From Qipengyuania_B thermophila (GTDB taxonomy: Bacteria; Pseudomonadota; Alphaproteobacteria; Sphingomonadales; Sphingomonadaceae), in NCBI RefSeq assembly GCF_004153605.1, contig NZ_SDSI01000007.1, positions 1 to 64,000 of the forward strand: 64,000 nt of DNA, in the 5' to 3' direction. Positions within the stretch are counted from its first letter, which is position 1. Each line of letters starts with the position of its first letter. Positions 51,616 through 61,301 of the stretch are shown here, piece by piece. Position numbers and translations under genes: made by a program. Under the pieces are notes generated by a model. The model saw nothing but the letters and a program-made list of their open reading frames with translations, was not told where the DNA came from and did not search any database.

Positions 51616-53205
51616 ATGCTCGACAACGCCATGCAGGCGCAGCTGCGCACCTACCTCGACAACCTGCGCACGCCGGTGGAGCTCGTGGCCTCGCTCGGCG
51701 ACGACGAGAAGTCGGCGCAGACGCGGCAGCTGCTGGAACAGATCGCCGCCCTGCACCCCGACGTCCGCTTCCTCGACGACGGCACCGATGCGCGCCGGCC
51801 CAGCTTCATCATCCGCCGCGCCGCGGAGCCGGACCGCTGGGTGCGGTTCGCCGGCCTGCCGCTGGGCCACGAGTTCACCTCGCTGGTCTTGGCGCTGCTG
51901 TGGGCCGGCGGCCATCCGCCCAAGGTCGACAGCGCCCTGCTGGAGCAGGTGCGCGCGCTCGAGGGGGAACATGCCTTCGAGATGTATTTCTCGCTGTCCT
52001 GCCACAACTGCCCGGACGTGGTGCAGGCGCTGACGCTGCTGGCGCTGGAGAACCCGAGGGTCACCGCCACGCTCATCGAAGGCGGCACCTTCCGCGACGA
52101 GGTGGAGGCGCGTGAGGTCATGGCGGTTCCCGCGGTGTTCCTCGACGGCAAGCCGTTCTGGAACGGCCGGCTCGACCTTGCCGAACTGCTGGCCAAGCTC
52201 GACACGGGCGCCGAGGCCCGCGCGGCGGCGGCGCTGGACGGCAAGGCGCCGTTTGACGTGCTCGTCATCGGCGGCGGCCCGGCCGCGACGGCCGCCGCGG
52301 TGTACACCGCCCGCAAGGGCATCCGCACCGGCGTCGCCGCGGAACGCTTCGGCGGCCAGCTGAACGACACGCTCGGGATCGAGAACCTGCCCGGCACCCC
52401 CTACACCGAGGGGCCGAAGCTGGCCGCCCAGCTCGAGAGCCATGTCGGCGCCTACGGGGTCGACCTCATGAAGGCCGTCGCCGCCACCGCTCTCGCTCCG
52501 GCGGCAGAGCCGGGCGGGCTGCACGCGGTGACGTTCGGAAACGGCGCCACCCTCAGGGCGCGCACCCTCGTTCTGGCGACCGGCGCCCGCTGGCGCACGC
52601 TCGGCGTGCCGGGCGAGCAGGAGTACCGCAACCGCGGCGTCGCCTATTGTCCGCACTGCGACGGACCGTTGTTCAAGGGCAAGCGCGTCGGCGTGGTCGG
52701 CGGCGGCAATTCGGGGGTCGAGGCGGCCATCGACCTTGCCAACATCGTCGAGCACGTCACCCTCGTCGAATACGCCGAGACGCTGCGCGCCGACGAGGTG
52801 CTGCAGCGGAAGCTGCGCTCGCTGCCCAACGTGACAATCGTGACGAACGCCCAGACCACCGAGGTGATCGGTGACGGCGCGCGGGTGACGGGCATCGCGT
52901 ACCGCGACCGCGCCACCGGCGCGCAGCACCGGCTCGATCTGGCGGGGCTGTTCGTGCAGATCGGACTGGTGCCCAACACCGAATGGCTGCGCGACAGCGG
53001 CGTGGCCCTGTCCCCCCATGGCGAGATTGTGATCGACGAGCACGGCGCCACTTCCGTCCCGGGGATCTTCGCGGCCGGCGACGCCACGACGGTCCCCTAC
53101 AAGCAGATCGTCACGGCCATGGGCGAAGGGTCGAAGGCGGCCCTGAGCGCGTTCGACCACCTCATCCGCACCGACCCGGCCGAGCCGGTGGCCCGGGCCG
53201 CCTGA
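51616..53205 (+). CDS. ahpF: Alkyl hydroperoxide reductase subunit F
   Basis: 529 residues. The N-terminal double-thioredoxin domain carries CHNC (Cys129, Cys132); the C-terminal thioredoxin-reductase part has the FAD motif VIGGGPAATAAAVYTARKG, CPHC (Cys345, Cys348) and NAD motif VGGGNSGVEAA. The cysteine positions equal those of Salmonella AhpF. It passes electrons from NADH to AhpC. GGAG lies upstream of MLDNAMQAQ. It follows ahpC after the hairpins and precedes katG. Confidence 0.97.
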   Translation: MLDNAMQAQLRTYLDNLRTPVELVASLGDDEKSAQTRQLLEQIAALHPDVRFLDDGTDARRPSFIIRRAAEPDRWVRFAGLPLGHEFTSLVLALLWAGGHPPKVDSALLEQVRALEGEHAFEMYFSLSCHNCPDVVQALTLLALENPRVTATLIEGGTFRDEVEAREVMAVPAVFLDGKPFWNGRLDLAELLAKLDTGAEARAAAALDGKAPFDVLVIGGGPAATAAAVYTARKGIRTGVAAERFGGQLNDTLGIENLPGTPYTEGPKLAAQLESHVGAYGVDLMKAVAATALAPAAEPGGLHAVTFGNGATLRARTLVLATGARWRTLGVPGEQEYRNRGVAYCPHCDGPLFKGKRVGVVGGGNSGVEAAIDLANIVEHVTLVEYAETLRADEVLQRKLRSLPNVTIVTNAQTTEVIGDGARVTGIAYRDRATGAQHRLDLAGLFVQIGLVPNTEWLRDSGVALSPHGEIVIDEHGATSVPGIFAAGDATTVPYKQIVTAMGEGSKAALSAFDHLIRTDPAEPVARAA

Positions 53206-53381
53206 CCGGGGGATCGCCGGACCGGCCGTTGCCTCCAATCGGCCGGCCGGCGGCCCCGCCATGGCGCGGCTGCCCATGTGTGGCTGCGTCAATGACTGCG
53301 GCACAACATTTCGATTGGACGCATGGCGGCCGGTTCCGCACAATGCTGGGCACAACAGGCATTGGAAGAGAGGAACCGACC

Positions 53382-55619
53382 ATGGACGTGGCAACCGGAT
53401 CGCTGCCGGGAGGCGGCTGCCCCTTCACCGGCAACACGCAGACCCGCTCGCTTCTCGGACGCACCAGCCGCGACTGGTGGCCGGATGCGCTGAACCTCGA
53501 CATTCTCCACCAGGGCGGCGTCTCCCCCGACCCGATGGGCGACGATTTCGACTATGCCGAAGCGTTCAACGCCCTCGACTACCACGCGCTGAAGGAAGAC
53601 CTGCGCGCGCTGATGACCGACAGCAAACCGTGGTGGCCGGCGGACTACGGGCACTACGGTCCCTTCTTCATCCGCATGGCGTGGCACGCGGCGGGCACCT
53701 ACCGCACGGCGGACGGACGCGGCGGCGCGTCGAGCGGGCAGCAGCGGTTCGCGCCGCTCAACTCGTGGCCCGACAACGCCAATCTGGACAAGGCCCGGCG
53801 CCTGCTGTGGCCGATCAAGCAGAAATACGGCAAGAACATCAGCTGGGCCGACCTGTTCATCCTGACCGGAAATGTCGCCATCGAGTCGATGGGCGGACCG
53901 GTGTTCGGCTTCGGCGGCGGGCGGCGCGACGTCTACGAGCCTGAGCGCGACGTCTACTGGGGCACGGAGGAGGAGTGGCTCGGCGACACGCGCATCGATC
54001 CCGACAAGGATCTCAAGCTCGAGAACCCGCTGGCGGCGATCCAGATGGGGCTGATCTACGTCAATCCCGAAGGGCCGGGCGGCAATCCCGATCCCCTCGC
54101 CAGCGCCCGCGACATGCGCGAAACCTTCAGCCGGATGGCGATGAACGACGAGGAGACCGTCGCGCTGACCGCCGGCGGGCACACGTTCGGCAAGTGCCAT
54201 GGCGCGGGTGACGCCTCGCTGATCGGCGCCGAGCCCGAAGGGGCGGACATCGCCTTCCAGGGCCTTGGCTGGACCAGCGGCTACGAGTCCGGCGTCGGCG
54301 AGCACGCGATCACCTCGGGGCTGGAAGGGCCGTGGACCAACACGCCCGACCGCTGGTCGGAAAACTATTTCCGCCTGCTGCTCGACTATGACTACGAACT
54401 CGTCACCAGCCCGGCCGGCGCGAAGCAGTGGCAGCCGATCAACCAGCGCGAGGAGGACAAGGCGCCGCATGCGTTCCGGCCCGGAGTGCGCGTGCCCACG
54501 ATGATGACCACGCCCGACATGGCGCTGAAGATGGATCCGGAATATCGCAAGATCTCCGAACGCTTCCGCGCCGATCACGAGGCGTTCAAGGAGGCCTTTG
54601 CCCGGGCGTGGTTCAAGCTGACCCACCGCGACATGGGCCCCAAGATCCGCTACCTCGGCCCCGAAGTGCCGGAGGAGGACCTGATCTGGCAGGACCCGGT
54701 CCCGCCCGGCCGCACCTTGTCCGACGCCGAAGTGGCCGAGCTGAAGCAGGCCATTCTCGACAGCGGGCTCACCGTGCCGCAGCTCGTCAAGACCGCGTGG
54801 GCCTCGGCCTCGACGTGGCGCAAGTCGGACCTGCGCGGCGGTGCCAACGGCGCGCGGATCCGCTTCGCGCCGCAGAAGGACTGGGCGGTGAACGAGCCGG
54901 AGGAGCTGAAGCTGGTGCTCGACCGGCTGGAGCAGGTGCGCGGCGACCGCGACGTGTCGATGGCCGACATGATCGTGCTGGGCGGCACGGTGGCGGTCGA
55001 GAAGGCCGCGCGCGATGCGGGGTTCGATATCGAGGTGCCCTTCACCTCGGGACGCGGCGACGCGCTGGAGGAATGGACGGATGCCGCAAGCTTCGAGCCG
55101 CTGGAGCCGAAGGCGGACGGGTTCCGCAATTACCTGAGCACCAAGCATTCGGTCAAAACCGAGGAGCTGCTGCTCGACCGGGCGCAGCTGCTCGACTTGT
55201 CGGCGCCGGAAATGACGGTGCTGGTCGGCGGGTTGCGCGTGCTCGGCGCCAATCACGCCAGCGCCGGCAAGGCGGGGCAGTTGACCGACCGGCTGGGACA
55301 GCTGACCAATGACTGGTTCGTCAACCTCCTCGACATGAAGACGGCGTGGAAGGTCATCGACGACAGCGGCGACGAGACGTTCGTGGGAACGGATCGGGAG
55401 ACGGGCGAGGAGCTGTGGGGCGCGACGCGCACGGACCTCATCTTCGGCTCCAACTCGCAGCTGCGTTCCATCGCCGAGGTCTATGCCGAGCGCGGGCACG
55501 AGGAGAAGTTCGTGCGCGACTTCATCAAGGCGTGGACCAAGGTGATGAACGCCGACCGCTTCGATCTGAGCTGGGCGAAGTACCACAAGATGCACCAGCC
55601 GGAGCCGGCCCAGGCCTGA
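53382..55619 (+). CDS. katG: Catalase-peroxidase KatG
   Basis: 745 residues. The distal site is FIRMAWHAAGTYRT, the proximal His is in TAGGHTFGKCHG; the Trp-Tyr-Met adduct residues are supplied by MAWHA, MGLIYVNPEG and SRMAMND. The second, inactive peroxidase-like half is present (TAWASASTWRKSDLRGGANGARI). The bifunctional haem enzyme removes hydrogen peroxide. GAGG lies before the ATG at 53382. The 176 bases upstream probably hold its own promoter. Confidence 0.98.
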   Translation: MDVATGSLPGGGCPFTGNTQTRSLLGRTSRDWWPDALNLDILHQGGVSPDPMGDDFDYAEAFNALDYHALKEDLRALMTDSKPWWPADYGHYGPFFIRMAWHAAGTYRTADGRGGASSGQQRFAPLNSWPDNANLDKARRLLWPIKQKYGKNISWADLFILTGNVAIESMGGPVFGFGGGRRDVYEPERDVYWGTEEEWLGDTRIDPDKDLKLENPLAAIQMGLIYVNPEGPGGNPDPLASARDMRETFSRMAMNDEETVALTAGGHTFGKCHGAGDASLIGAEPEGADIAFQGLGWTSGYESGVGEHAITSGLEGPWTNTPDRWSENYFRLLLDYDYELVTSPAGAKQWQPINQREEDKAPHAFRPGVRVPTMMTTPDMALKMDPEYRKISERFRADHEAFKEAFARAWFKLTHRDMGPKIRYLGPEVPEEDLIWQDPVPPGRTLSDAEVAELKQAILDSGLTVPQLVKTAWASASTWRKSDLRGGANGARIRFAPQKDWAVNEPEELKLVLDRLEQVRGDRDVSMADMIVLGGTVAVEKAARDAGFDIEVPFTSGRGDALEEWTDAASFEPLEPKADGFRNYLSTKHSVKTEELLLDRAQLLDLSAPEMTVLVGGLRVLGANHASAGKAGQLTDRLGQLTNDWFVNLLDMKTAWKVIDDSGDETFVGTDRETGEELWGATRTDLIFGSNSQLRSIAEVYAERGHEEKFVRDFIKAWTKVMNADRFDLSWAKYHKMHQPEPAQA

Positions 55620-55692
55620 GCGCGAGCGGACACGGTGTCTGCAACCACCCCACCGGCAGCGATGCCAGGGGTGTGGCTGCGGCGGCGCACGG

Positions 55693-56445
55693 ATGGAGTC
55701 GAGCCGACGTGCAGGGTGGCGGATTGAGGTGTTCGACCTTGCCCTAATCATGGCCGGCGGGTTCGTGGCCGCCGCCGTCTCCGGTGCCGCCGGGTTCGGC
55801 GGTGCCCTTCTGCTGTTGCCGTTGCTGACGCACATGGCCGGGGCGAAAGTCGCGGTTCCCCTTCTGACGGTGGCTCAGCTGACCGGCAATCTTGCCCGGA
55901 TCGGGTTCAATGCGCAGGCGATCGCCTGGCGCCCCGTCGGTCTGTTCCTGCTCGGCGCGGTCCCGGCCGCTGCCCTCGGAGCGTTGTCCTTTGTCTCGCT
56001 GCGCGAGGATGTGGTGGTGCGCGCCGTCGGGGCGGCGCTGCTCTGTTTCGTGCTGCTGCGCGTCACAGGTGTGCTCACCCTGCGCCCTTCGCGCTCGCTT
56101 CTGATTGGCGGAGGCGCGCTGACCGGGTTCCTTTCCGGCCTGGTCGGCAGCGCCGGTCCGCTCGGCGCGGCCGTCTTTCTGAGCCTGAACCTGCCTCCAC
56201 CTGTGTATATCGCCAGCGAAGCGGTGTCCGCGGCGGCGATGCACGGGTTGAAGATGGCGATCTACGGAACGCAGCTGCGGCTCGATCCGGCGTTCTGGTC
56301 GGTCGCCTTCGCGCTTGGGGGAGCGATGATCCTGGGAACGTGGGCCGGCAAACGGCTCGTCGAGAAACTGTCGCCCGACCGGTTCCAGCGGCTCGTCAGC
56401 GTTCTCCTGAGCGCAGCCGCCGCACAGATGCTGCTTTTCGGCTAG
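55693..56445 (+). CDS. TSUP (TauE/SafE) family membrane transporter
   Basis: About 250 residues with seven to eight hydrophobic helices in two repeats. The TauE/SafE pattern is GGFVAAAVSGAAGFGGALLLLPLL in the first half and GGGALTGFLSGLVGSAGPLGAAV in the second. The family exports or imports sulfite, sulfonates or other small anions; which one is not readable. The first ATG (55693) gives 19 extra polar residues; a later start near GTG 55729 or ATG 55750 is possible. Confidence 0.88.
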   Translation: MESSRRAGWRIEVFDLALIMAGGFVAAAVSGAAGFGGALLLLPLLTHMAGAKVAVPLLTVAQLTGNLARIGFNAQAIAWRPVGLFLLGAVPAAALGALSFVSLREDVVVRAVGAALLCFVLLRVTGVLTLRPSRSLLIGGGALTGFLSGLVGSAGPLGAAVFLSLNLPPPVYIASEAVSAAAMHGLKMAIYGTQLRLDPAFWSVAFALGGAMILGTWAGKRLVEKLSPDRFQRLVSVLLSAAAAQMLLFG

Positions 56446-56478
56446 TTCGGCGGGTGCGGGCTGGCCGTTCGCGCGCGT

Positions 56479-57063
56479 CTAGCGCCCTCGCCGCAGCACG
56501 AGATACAGCGCCCCCTCGCCCCCGTGCCGGGGATGCGCGCGGCGGATGGCGGCGATGCTGCCGGCGTGGGGGCCGGCGGCCAGCCAGTCGAGCACCTTGG
56601 CCCGGATCGCGCCGCGCCGCGTCCCCCGGTCCGCCGCCTCCACCGGGCGCGGCTTGCCGGCGATCAGCAGCACGACCCGCGCCCCGATCGCCCGCGCCTG
56701 CGCCAGGCCGTCGTTGAGGCGGTGATAGGCGCCGTCGAGCGTGGTGCCGTGCAGGTCGAGGGTGAGGTCGGGGTGCAGCCCGCCGCCCCGGATCCGCCGC
56801 TCCCAATGGCCATCGAGGCCGCCCGACAGGGGAGAACGCGGGGTCCGGCTCCCCGTCTGCACGCGGTCGGCACGGGGCGGCGGCGCGGTTGCCCCGGTCG
56901 CCGGAGGCGGAGCGCACCGTGGCGGTGAGCCGGGCTGCCCGGCGGGCGGCGCGCCGGCCTGTGCCGGCCCTGGCGGCGTTCGGCTGTCCAGCGGCCGCAC
57001 CGTCGCCGTGACCCTCGCCCACAGCTCCGCCTCCTGTGCCGTCAGGCCGCGCGGCGGCTTCAC
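56479..57063 (-). CDS. Smr-domain protein
   Basis: 194 residues from a GTG that overlaps the mltA stop (GTGA). The N-terminal half is Pro/Gly/Ala-rich and disordered. The Smr domain starts near residue 95: LTLDLHGTTLDGAYHRLNDGL, RVVLLIAGKPR, HPRHGGEGALYLVLRR. The LDLHG and late HGG-type motifs mark the family; Smr domains can nick DNA or RNA. The catalytic role of this bacterial stand-alone type is unclear. Confidence 0.9.
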   Translation of the reverse strand: MKPPRGLTAQEAELWARVTATVRPLDSRTPPGPAQAGAPPAGQPGSPPRCAPPPATGATAPPPRADRVQTGSRTPRSPLSGGLDGHWERRIRGGGLHPDLTLDLHGTTLDGAYHRLNDGLAQARAIGARVVLLIAGKPRPVEAADRGTRRGAIRAKVLDWLAAGPHAGSIAAIRRAHPRHGGEGALYLVLRRGR

Positions 57064-58271
57064 TGCAGCCGGCCTTCAGCCTCCAGCCGCGCCACCGTTG
57101 CCCGGGGCAGCAGGACCAGCGCGCGGCCGCTGGAACTCATGTCGCCGGCGATGCGACGCGCGTCCTCGCCCGCACCCCAGAAGGTGTCGAACCGGTTGGC
57201 ACCCCTGATTGCGCCGCCGGTGTCCTGCGCCACCCACAGCCCGTCCGCCTCGTCCCGGTCGAGGTCGAGCCACACCGGCGCGCCGTAGGGAACGAAGCGC
57301 GGGTCGACCGCGACGCTGACGCGCGGCCGCACCGGCACGCCAATCGACCCGAGCGGCCCGTCCCCGCTCAGTTCCCGGAAGAACACCCAGCTGGGGTTCT
57401 CGCGCATGAGCGCGCGCCCTGCCTCCGGGTGATCGCGCAGATAGGCCATGATGCCCTGCATCGAGGGCGCGTACTGCCCCGGCTCCTCGCCAAGAAGACC
57501 CCGGTCGCGCAGCAGGCGGCCGATGGCCACGTAGCCATGGCCGTTCTGCCCGGCATAGCCGATCCGCATCACCGATCCGTCCGGCATGCGCAGCCGGCCC
57601 GAGCCCTGGATCTGCAGAAAGAACAGCTCCACCGGATCGAGCGCCCAGGCCAGCTCAAGGCCGCGTCCCGCCAGCGCGCCATCTTCAATGGCCGCCCGGT
57701 CGTGGTAGTCGACGAAGCGGCCGTTCTCGTCGTAGCGCCCGAGCGGCGGGCGGCCGTCGCGCTGCTCGGGCGGCGTGTCAGCCGGCCAGGCGCGCACGAG
57801 GTCCGGCGGAAGCGCATAGACGGCCATGGCGCCGGGGACGGGCACCGGGCTGCCCTCGATCTCCGGCTCAAAATAGCCTGTGGCGAAGGCCGCGCCGCCG
57901 GCCACTTCCAGCGTATCGAACTGCGTCCGGAAGAACTCCGCCGCGTCGCCGTCAGCCGCGACGCGCGCCGCGGCGCAGGCTTCGCTCCAGTCTTCCGGCC
58001 GGGTGAGGCCGCTCAGATCCGTGCGTTCGAGCAGGACGGGACAGCTCTCGCGGAACGCGCGGAGCGCCCGCGCCGCACTCGCCGCGCCCGACACGAGGTG
58101 CGCCGTCGGCTCTCCTCTGCGCAGCGGCGCGTCGAGTGCCCGCGCCGCGGCCGGGGCAGGCACCTGCGCCGATGGGGGTGGCCCTGCCGGGGCGGGAGCC
58201 GGGGAGACGGTGCGCACGCAGCCGGCGAGGAGGACCGCGGCGCAGACCGCCACGACGGTTCGGGCGTTCAT
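57060..58271 (-). CDS. mltA: Membrane-bound lytic murein transglycosylase A
   Basis: 403 residues. A lipoprotein signal has its lipobox at VLLAGC (Cys18). The MltA domain contains FATGYFEPEIEGS and ELFFLQIQGSGRLRMPDG; the C-terminal 3D domain has VAVDPRFVPYG, AQDTGGAIRGANRFDTFWG with the catalytic-region Asp. It cleaves peptidoglycan at the outer membrane. The stop overlaps the Smr gene, and the Tim44-like gene lies 40 bases upstream on the same strand. Confidence 0.94.
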   Translation of the reverse strand: MNARTVVAVCAAVLLAGCVRTVSPAPAPAGPPPSAQVPAPAAARALDAPLRRGEPTAHLVSGAASAARALRAFRESCPVLLERTDLSGLTRPEDWSEACAAARVAADGDAAEFFRTQFDTLEVAGGAAFATGYFEPEIEGSPVPVPGAMAVYALPPDLVRAWPADTPPEQRDGRPPLGRYDENGRFVDYHDRAAIEDGALAGRGLELAWALDPVELFFLQIQGSGRLRMPDGSVMRIGYAGQNGHGYVAIGRLLRDRGLLGEEPGQYAPSMQGIMAYLRDHPEAGRALMRENPSWVFFRELSGDGPLGSIGVPVRPRVSVAVDPRFVPYGAPVWLDLDRDEADGLWVAQDTGGAIRGANRFDTFWGAGEDARRIAGDMSSSGRALVLLPRATVARLEAEGRLQ

Positions 58272-58311
58272 GGCAGCAACCGCACCCCTGTTGCCGGACC
58301 GGCGCGCCGGC

Positions 58312-58989
58312 TCAGTCCTGATCGGTCTCGCTGAGCAGCCAGGCCGGATCATCCGAGGAGACATCGCGCGTGAACGTCCACAGGTCGCGGCTCTCCACCG
58401 CGTCGTTGAGCGACCCGGCAACGACATTGCCGTCGCGGTCGCGCGTGACGGCCGCCACGTCGGCCACGAACAGCACGGTGACATGGGCCATCCGACCCTC
58501 GAGCCGCGCATCCTGGACAGTGGCGTCCTCGATGCGGATCAGGCGGTTGTCGAGCGATTCGCCGGCCGCCTCGCGCTCGTCGATGGCGTTGACGAACCCC
58601 GCATACACGTCGTCCGCGCACAGGTCGCGCAGCGCGTCGCGATCGCCTTTCCAGAAGGCTTCGAGCACCATGGCGTAGGCGCCCTTGGCCCCTTCGAGGA
58701 ACCGGAGCAGATCGAACTGGCCATCCGCCGCCGCGATGGCGCGGATGCCGGCCTCGGCCTGCGGAGCGGTGTCGACCGCCCCCGCCGCCGGAGCGGACGC
58801 AGCCGGGGCGGCCACATGGTCGCGCGCCGGCGCCTTCTCGGCGTCCCGCGCCTCCATGCGCCGCGGCACGACCTCCTCGCCATGTTCGGCGCGGCGGCCC
58901 AGAACCGAATACAGCCGCAGCCCCAGAAAGGCGGCAATCATGGCCAGAATGACAATCTCGATAATCACAGCGTTCTCGCAATCGTGCAT
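58312..58989 (-). CDS. Tim44/TimA-like domain protein, membrane-anchored
   Basis: 225 residues from the ATG at 58989; a GTG at 58968 (VIIEIVILAMIAAFLG) is an alternative giving 218. One N-terminal membrane helix (IIEIVILAMIAAFLGLRLYSVLG) and a charged Ala/Pro linker precede the Tim44-like C-terminal domain (about 95-225): FLEGAKGAYAMVLEAFWKGDRDALRDL, then VTVLFVADVAAV and DLWTFTRDV. Alphaproteobacterial relatives are compared to mitochondrial Tim44; their role at the inner membrane is not settled. Same strand as mltA, divergent from secB. Confidence 0.9.
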   Translation of the reverse strand: MHDCENAVIIEIVILAMIAAFLGLRLYSVLGRRAEHGEEVVPRRMEARDAEKAPARDHVAAPAASAPAAGAVDTAPQAEAGIRAIAAADGQFDLLRFLEGAKGAYAMVLEAFWKGDRDALRDLCADDVYAGFVNAIDEREAAGESLDNRLIRIEDATVQDARLEGRMAHVTVLFVADVAAVTRDRDGNVVAGSLNDAVESRDLWTFTRDVSSDDPAWLLSETDQD

Positions 58990-59173
58990 TCGCGCCCGCC
59001 GGCGCAAGCCCTGCCGCCCGGTCATGGGCAGTCATGCCCTACATAGGTGAACAATTCAACGGAACAACGCTCTGGCGGCACGCTGGCTCCCGGCAAGGTG
59101 CATTGACCTGTGGCGCGCGGCGGCATAGGGCGGCCGCCACGCTTCCAATCCCGACAAGACGGAACACACCCCG

Positions 59174-59695
59174 ATGGCTGAACCAGGCAACGTGCTGACG
59201 GATCTCGACGGTGATGCTGCCGCAAACGGTGCCGACACCCGTCCGGCGGCCGGCATCATCTCGCAGTATGTCAAGGATCTCTCGGTCGAGAATCCCAACG
59301 CGCCGAACAGCTATCAGTGGCAGGAACAGCCGCAGATCGACCTGCAGTTCAACATCGCCGCGAACCGCGTCACCGAGGAGGTCCACGAGGTCGAGCTGAA
59401 GGTGAACGTCACGGCCAAGGGCGAGAAGGGCAACTTCTACCTCGTGGAGCTGGCCTATTGCGGGCTGGTCGGGATGCGCAACATTCCGGACGATCAGGCG
59501 CACGCCTTCCTTTACGCGGAGGCGCCGCGGCTCATCTTCCCCTTCGCCCGCCGGATCGTGGCCGACGCCGTGCAGGATGCGGGTTTCCCGCCGCTGGTTC
59601 TCGAACCGATCGACTTCAACGGGCTGTATCTTCAGCAGTTGCAGGCGCGCCAGCAGGCCGGCAACGCGGATGCGGCACCGGCCGGCAACGCCTGA
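59174..59695 (+). CDS. secB: Protein export chaperone SecB
   Basis: 173 residues. The SecB fold pattern is ISQYVKDLSVENPNAP near residue 30, then IDLQFNIAANRV, YLVELAYCGLVGM and the late FARRIVADAVQDAGFPPLVLEPIDFNGLY. It binds unfolded preproteins and hands them to SecA. It has an Ala-rich tail. divergent placement next to a Tim44-like gene is common in this group of bacteria. The start is set by the N-terminal MAEPGNVL. Confidence 0.97.
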   Translation: MAEPGNVLTDLDGDAAANGADTRPAAGIISQYVKDLSVENPNAPNSYQWQEQPQIDLQFNIAANRVTEEVHEVELKVNVTAKGEKGNFYLVELAYCGLVGMRNIPDDQAHAFLYAEAPRLIFPFARRIVADAVQDAGFPPLVLEPIDFNGLYLQQLQARQQAGNADAAPAGNA

Positions 59696-59735
59696 GTCTC
59701 ATCCCGGCCTGCGCGTTCGGGACCCGTCCTGACCG

Positions 59736-61301
59736 ATGAGCCTCATCAAGAACGTCAGCACGATCGGCGGGCTGACCGCCGTCAGCCGGGTGTTCGGCTT
59801 TGCCCGCGACATCCTGCTGGCCCGGGTTCTCGGCGCCGGGGGCATCGCCGATGCCTGGCAGCTCGCCTTCCAGCTGCCCAACCTGTTCCGCCGGCTGTTC
59901 GCCGAAGGCGCTTTCGCGAGCGCGTTTGTTCCCCTGTTCAACCGGCACATGACCGAGAGCGACCGGTCGGCGCGGCAGTTCGCGGCCGAGGTGCTGGCCA
60001 TCCTGCTGCCGATCCTCGTCGTGTTCGGCGGCCTGTTCATGCTGTTCATGCCGTGGATCCTCTACGCCTTCGCCAACGAGGAGCTGCGCGGCGACGCGCG
60101 CGTCTACGACCTCGGCGTGACGATGGCCCGGATCGCCTTTCCCTACCTGCTGTTCATGAGCCTCGCCTCGCTGCTGGCGGCGGTGCTCAACTCGCTCGCC
60201 CGTTTCGCGGCTGCCGCTGCGGCGCCGATCATCCTCAACCTGTTTCTCGTGCTGGCGCTCATCTATGGGATGATCCTTCCCGCGGGAGAGGAGAGCAAGG
60301 CGGCCACCGGCCTTGCCCTGGCGATCTCCGTCTCCGCATCGGGCCTGGCGCAGCTGCTGTGGCTGGGCTGGTGGATGCACCGAGGAGGCTTCCGCATCCC
60401 GCTGGTTCGCCCCCGTCTCACAGCGCGGGTGAAGGAGATGGGCATCCTCATCGTCCCCGCGGTGTTCGGGGCCGGCGTCTATCAGATCAGCCGCCTCGTC
60501 GACCTGGCCTTCATGCGCGGCCTGCCTGACGGGAGCCTGACGCACATGGCGATGGCTGATCGCTGGAACCAGCTGCCGCTCGGCATCATCGGCATTGCCT
60601 TGGGCACGGCCATCCTGCCCTCGCTCTCGCGCATGGTGTCGCGCGGCGAGGGGGATCAGGCGCAGCGGCTGCAATCGAACGCGGTGGAGCTGTCGATGCT
60701 GCTCACCGTGCCGGCGGCCGTGGCGCTGTATTTCATTGCGACGCCGCTGGTGCGCACATTCATGCAGGGCGGCGAGTTCACCGCGCAGGACGCGGCGATC
60801 ACCGGAAACGTGCTGTCCGCCCTCGTGCTGGGCCTGCCGGCCTATGTGCTGGTCAAGGTGCTCACCCCCAACTTCTTCGCGCGCCGCGACACCCGCACGC
60901 CGGTCATCACCGCCGCCATCAGCCTCGTCGTCACCATTGCGCTGAACCTCCTCCTCGTGCCGCGTCTCGGCGTGGTGGCGCTGGCGCTCTCCGGGTCGGT
61001 CGGCGCATGGCTCAACTCGGCCCTGCTCTACACCCTGCTGCACCGGCGCGGCTTCTACCATCTGACCGGCCTCGTCATCGGCCGGCTGGCGCGGATCGCG
61101 CTCGCCGCGGCGATGATGGGCGTTGCCCTGTGGTGGTTCACCGATGCAACCGCGCCTGCCGCGGGCGCGGGAACGACCCAGCGGCTGTTCGCGCTGATGC
61201 TCCTGATGCTGGTGGGCGGGGTCGCCTTCGTCGTCACCGGCGCGGCGCTGCGGATCGTAGACCGTCCGACGATCTCCAGGCTGATGCAGCGCGATGCCTG
61301 A
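59736..61301 (+). CDS. murJ: Lipid II flippase MurJ
   Basis: 521 residues with about 13-14 membrane helices. The N-terminus SLIKNVSTIGGLTAVSRVFGFARDILLARVLGAGGIADAWQLAFQLPNLFRRLFAEGAF is the MurJ/MviN signature, and LPSLSRMVSRG and PNFFARRDTRTP are also conserved. It moves lipid II across the inner membrane for peptidoglycan synthesis. The trpS start overlaps its end by eight bases. Confidence 0.97.
   Translation: MSLIKNVSTIGGLTAVSRVFGFARDILLARVLGAGGIADAWQLAFQLPNLFRRLFAEGAFASAFVPLFNRHMTESDRSARQFAAEVLAILLPILVVFGGLFMLFMPWILYAFANEELRGDARVYDLGVTMARIAFPYLLFMSLASLLAAVLNSLARFAAAAAAPIILNLFLVLALIYGMILPAGEESKAATGLALAISVSASGLAQLLWLGWWMHRGGFRIPLVRPRLTARVKEMGILIVPAVFGAGVYQISRLVDLAFMRGLPDGSLTHMAMADRWNQLPLGIIGIALGTAILPSLSRMVSRGEGDQAQRLQSNAVELSMLLTVPAAVALYFIATPLVRTFMQGGEFTAQDAAITGNVLSALVLGLPAYVLVKVLTPNFFARRDTRTPVITAAISLVVTIALNLLLVPRLGVVALALSGSVGAWLNSALLYTLLHRRGFYHLTGLVIGRLARIALAAAMMGVALWWFTDATAPAAGAGTTQRLFALMLLMLVGGVAFVVTGAALRIVDRPTISRLMQRDA

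Noticed and set aside
53289..55835. Long minus-strand open frame of about 848 codons
   Set aside because: Shadow of katG; no recognisable motif and no ribosome binding site.
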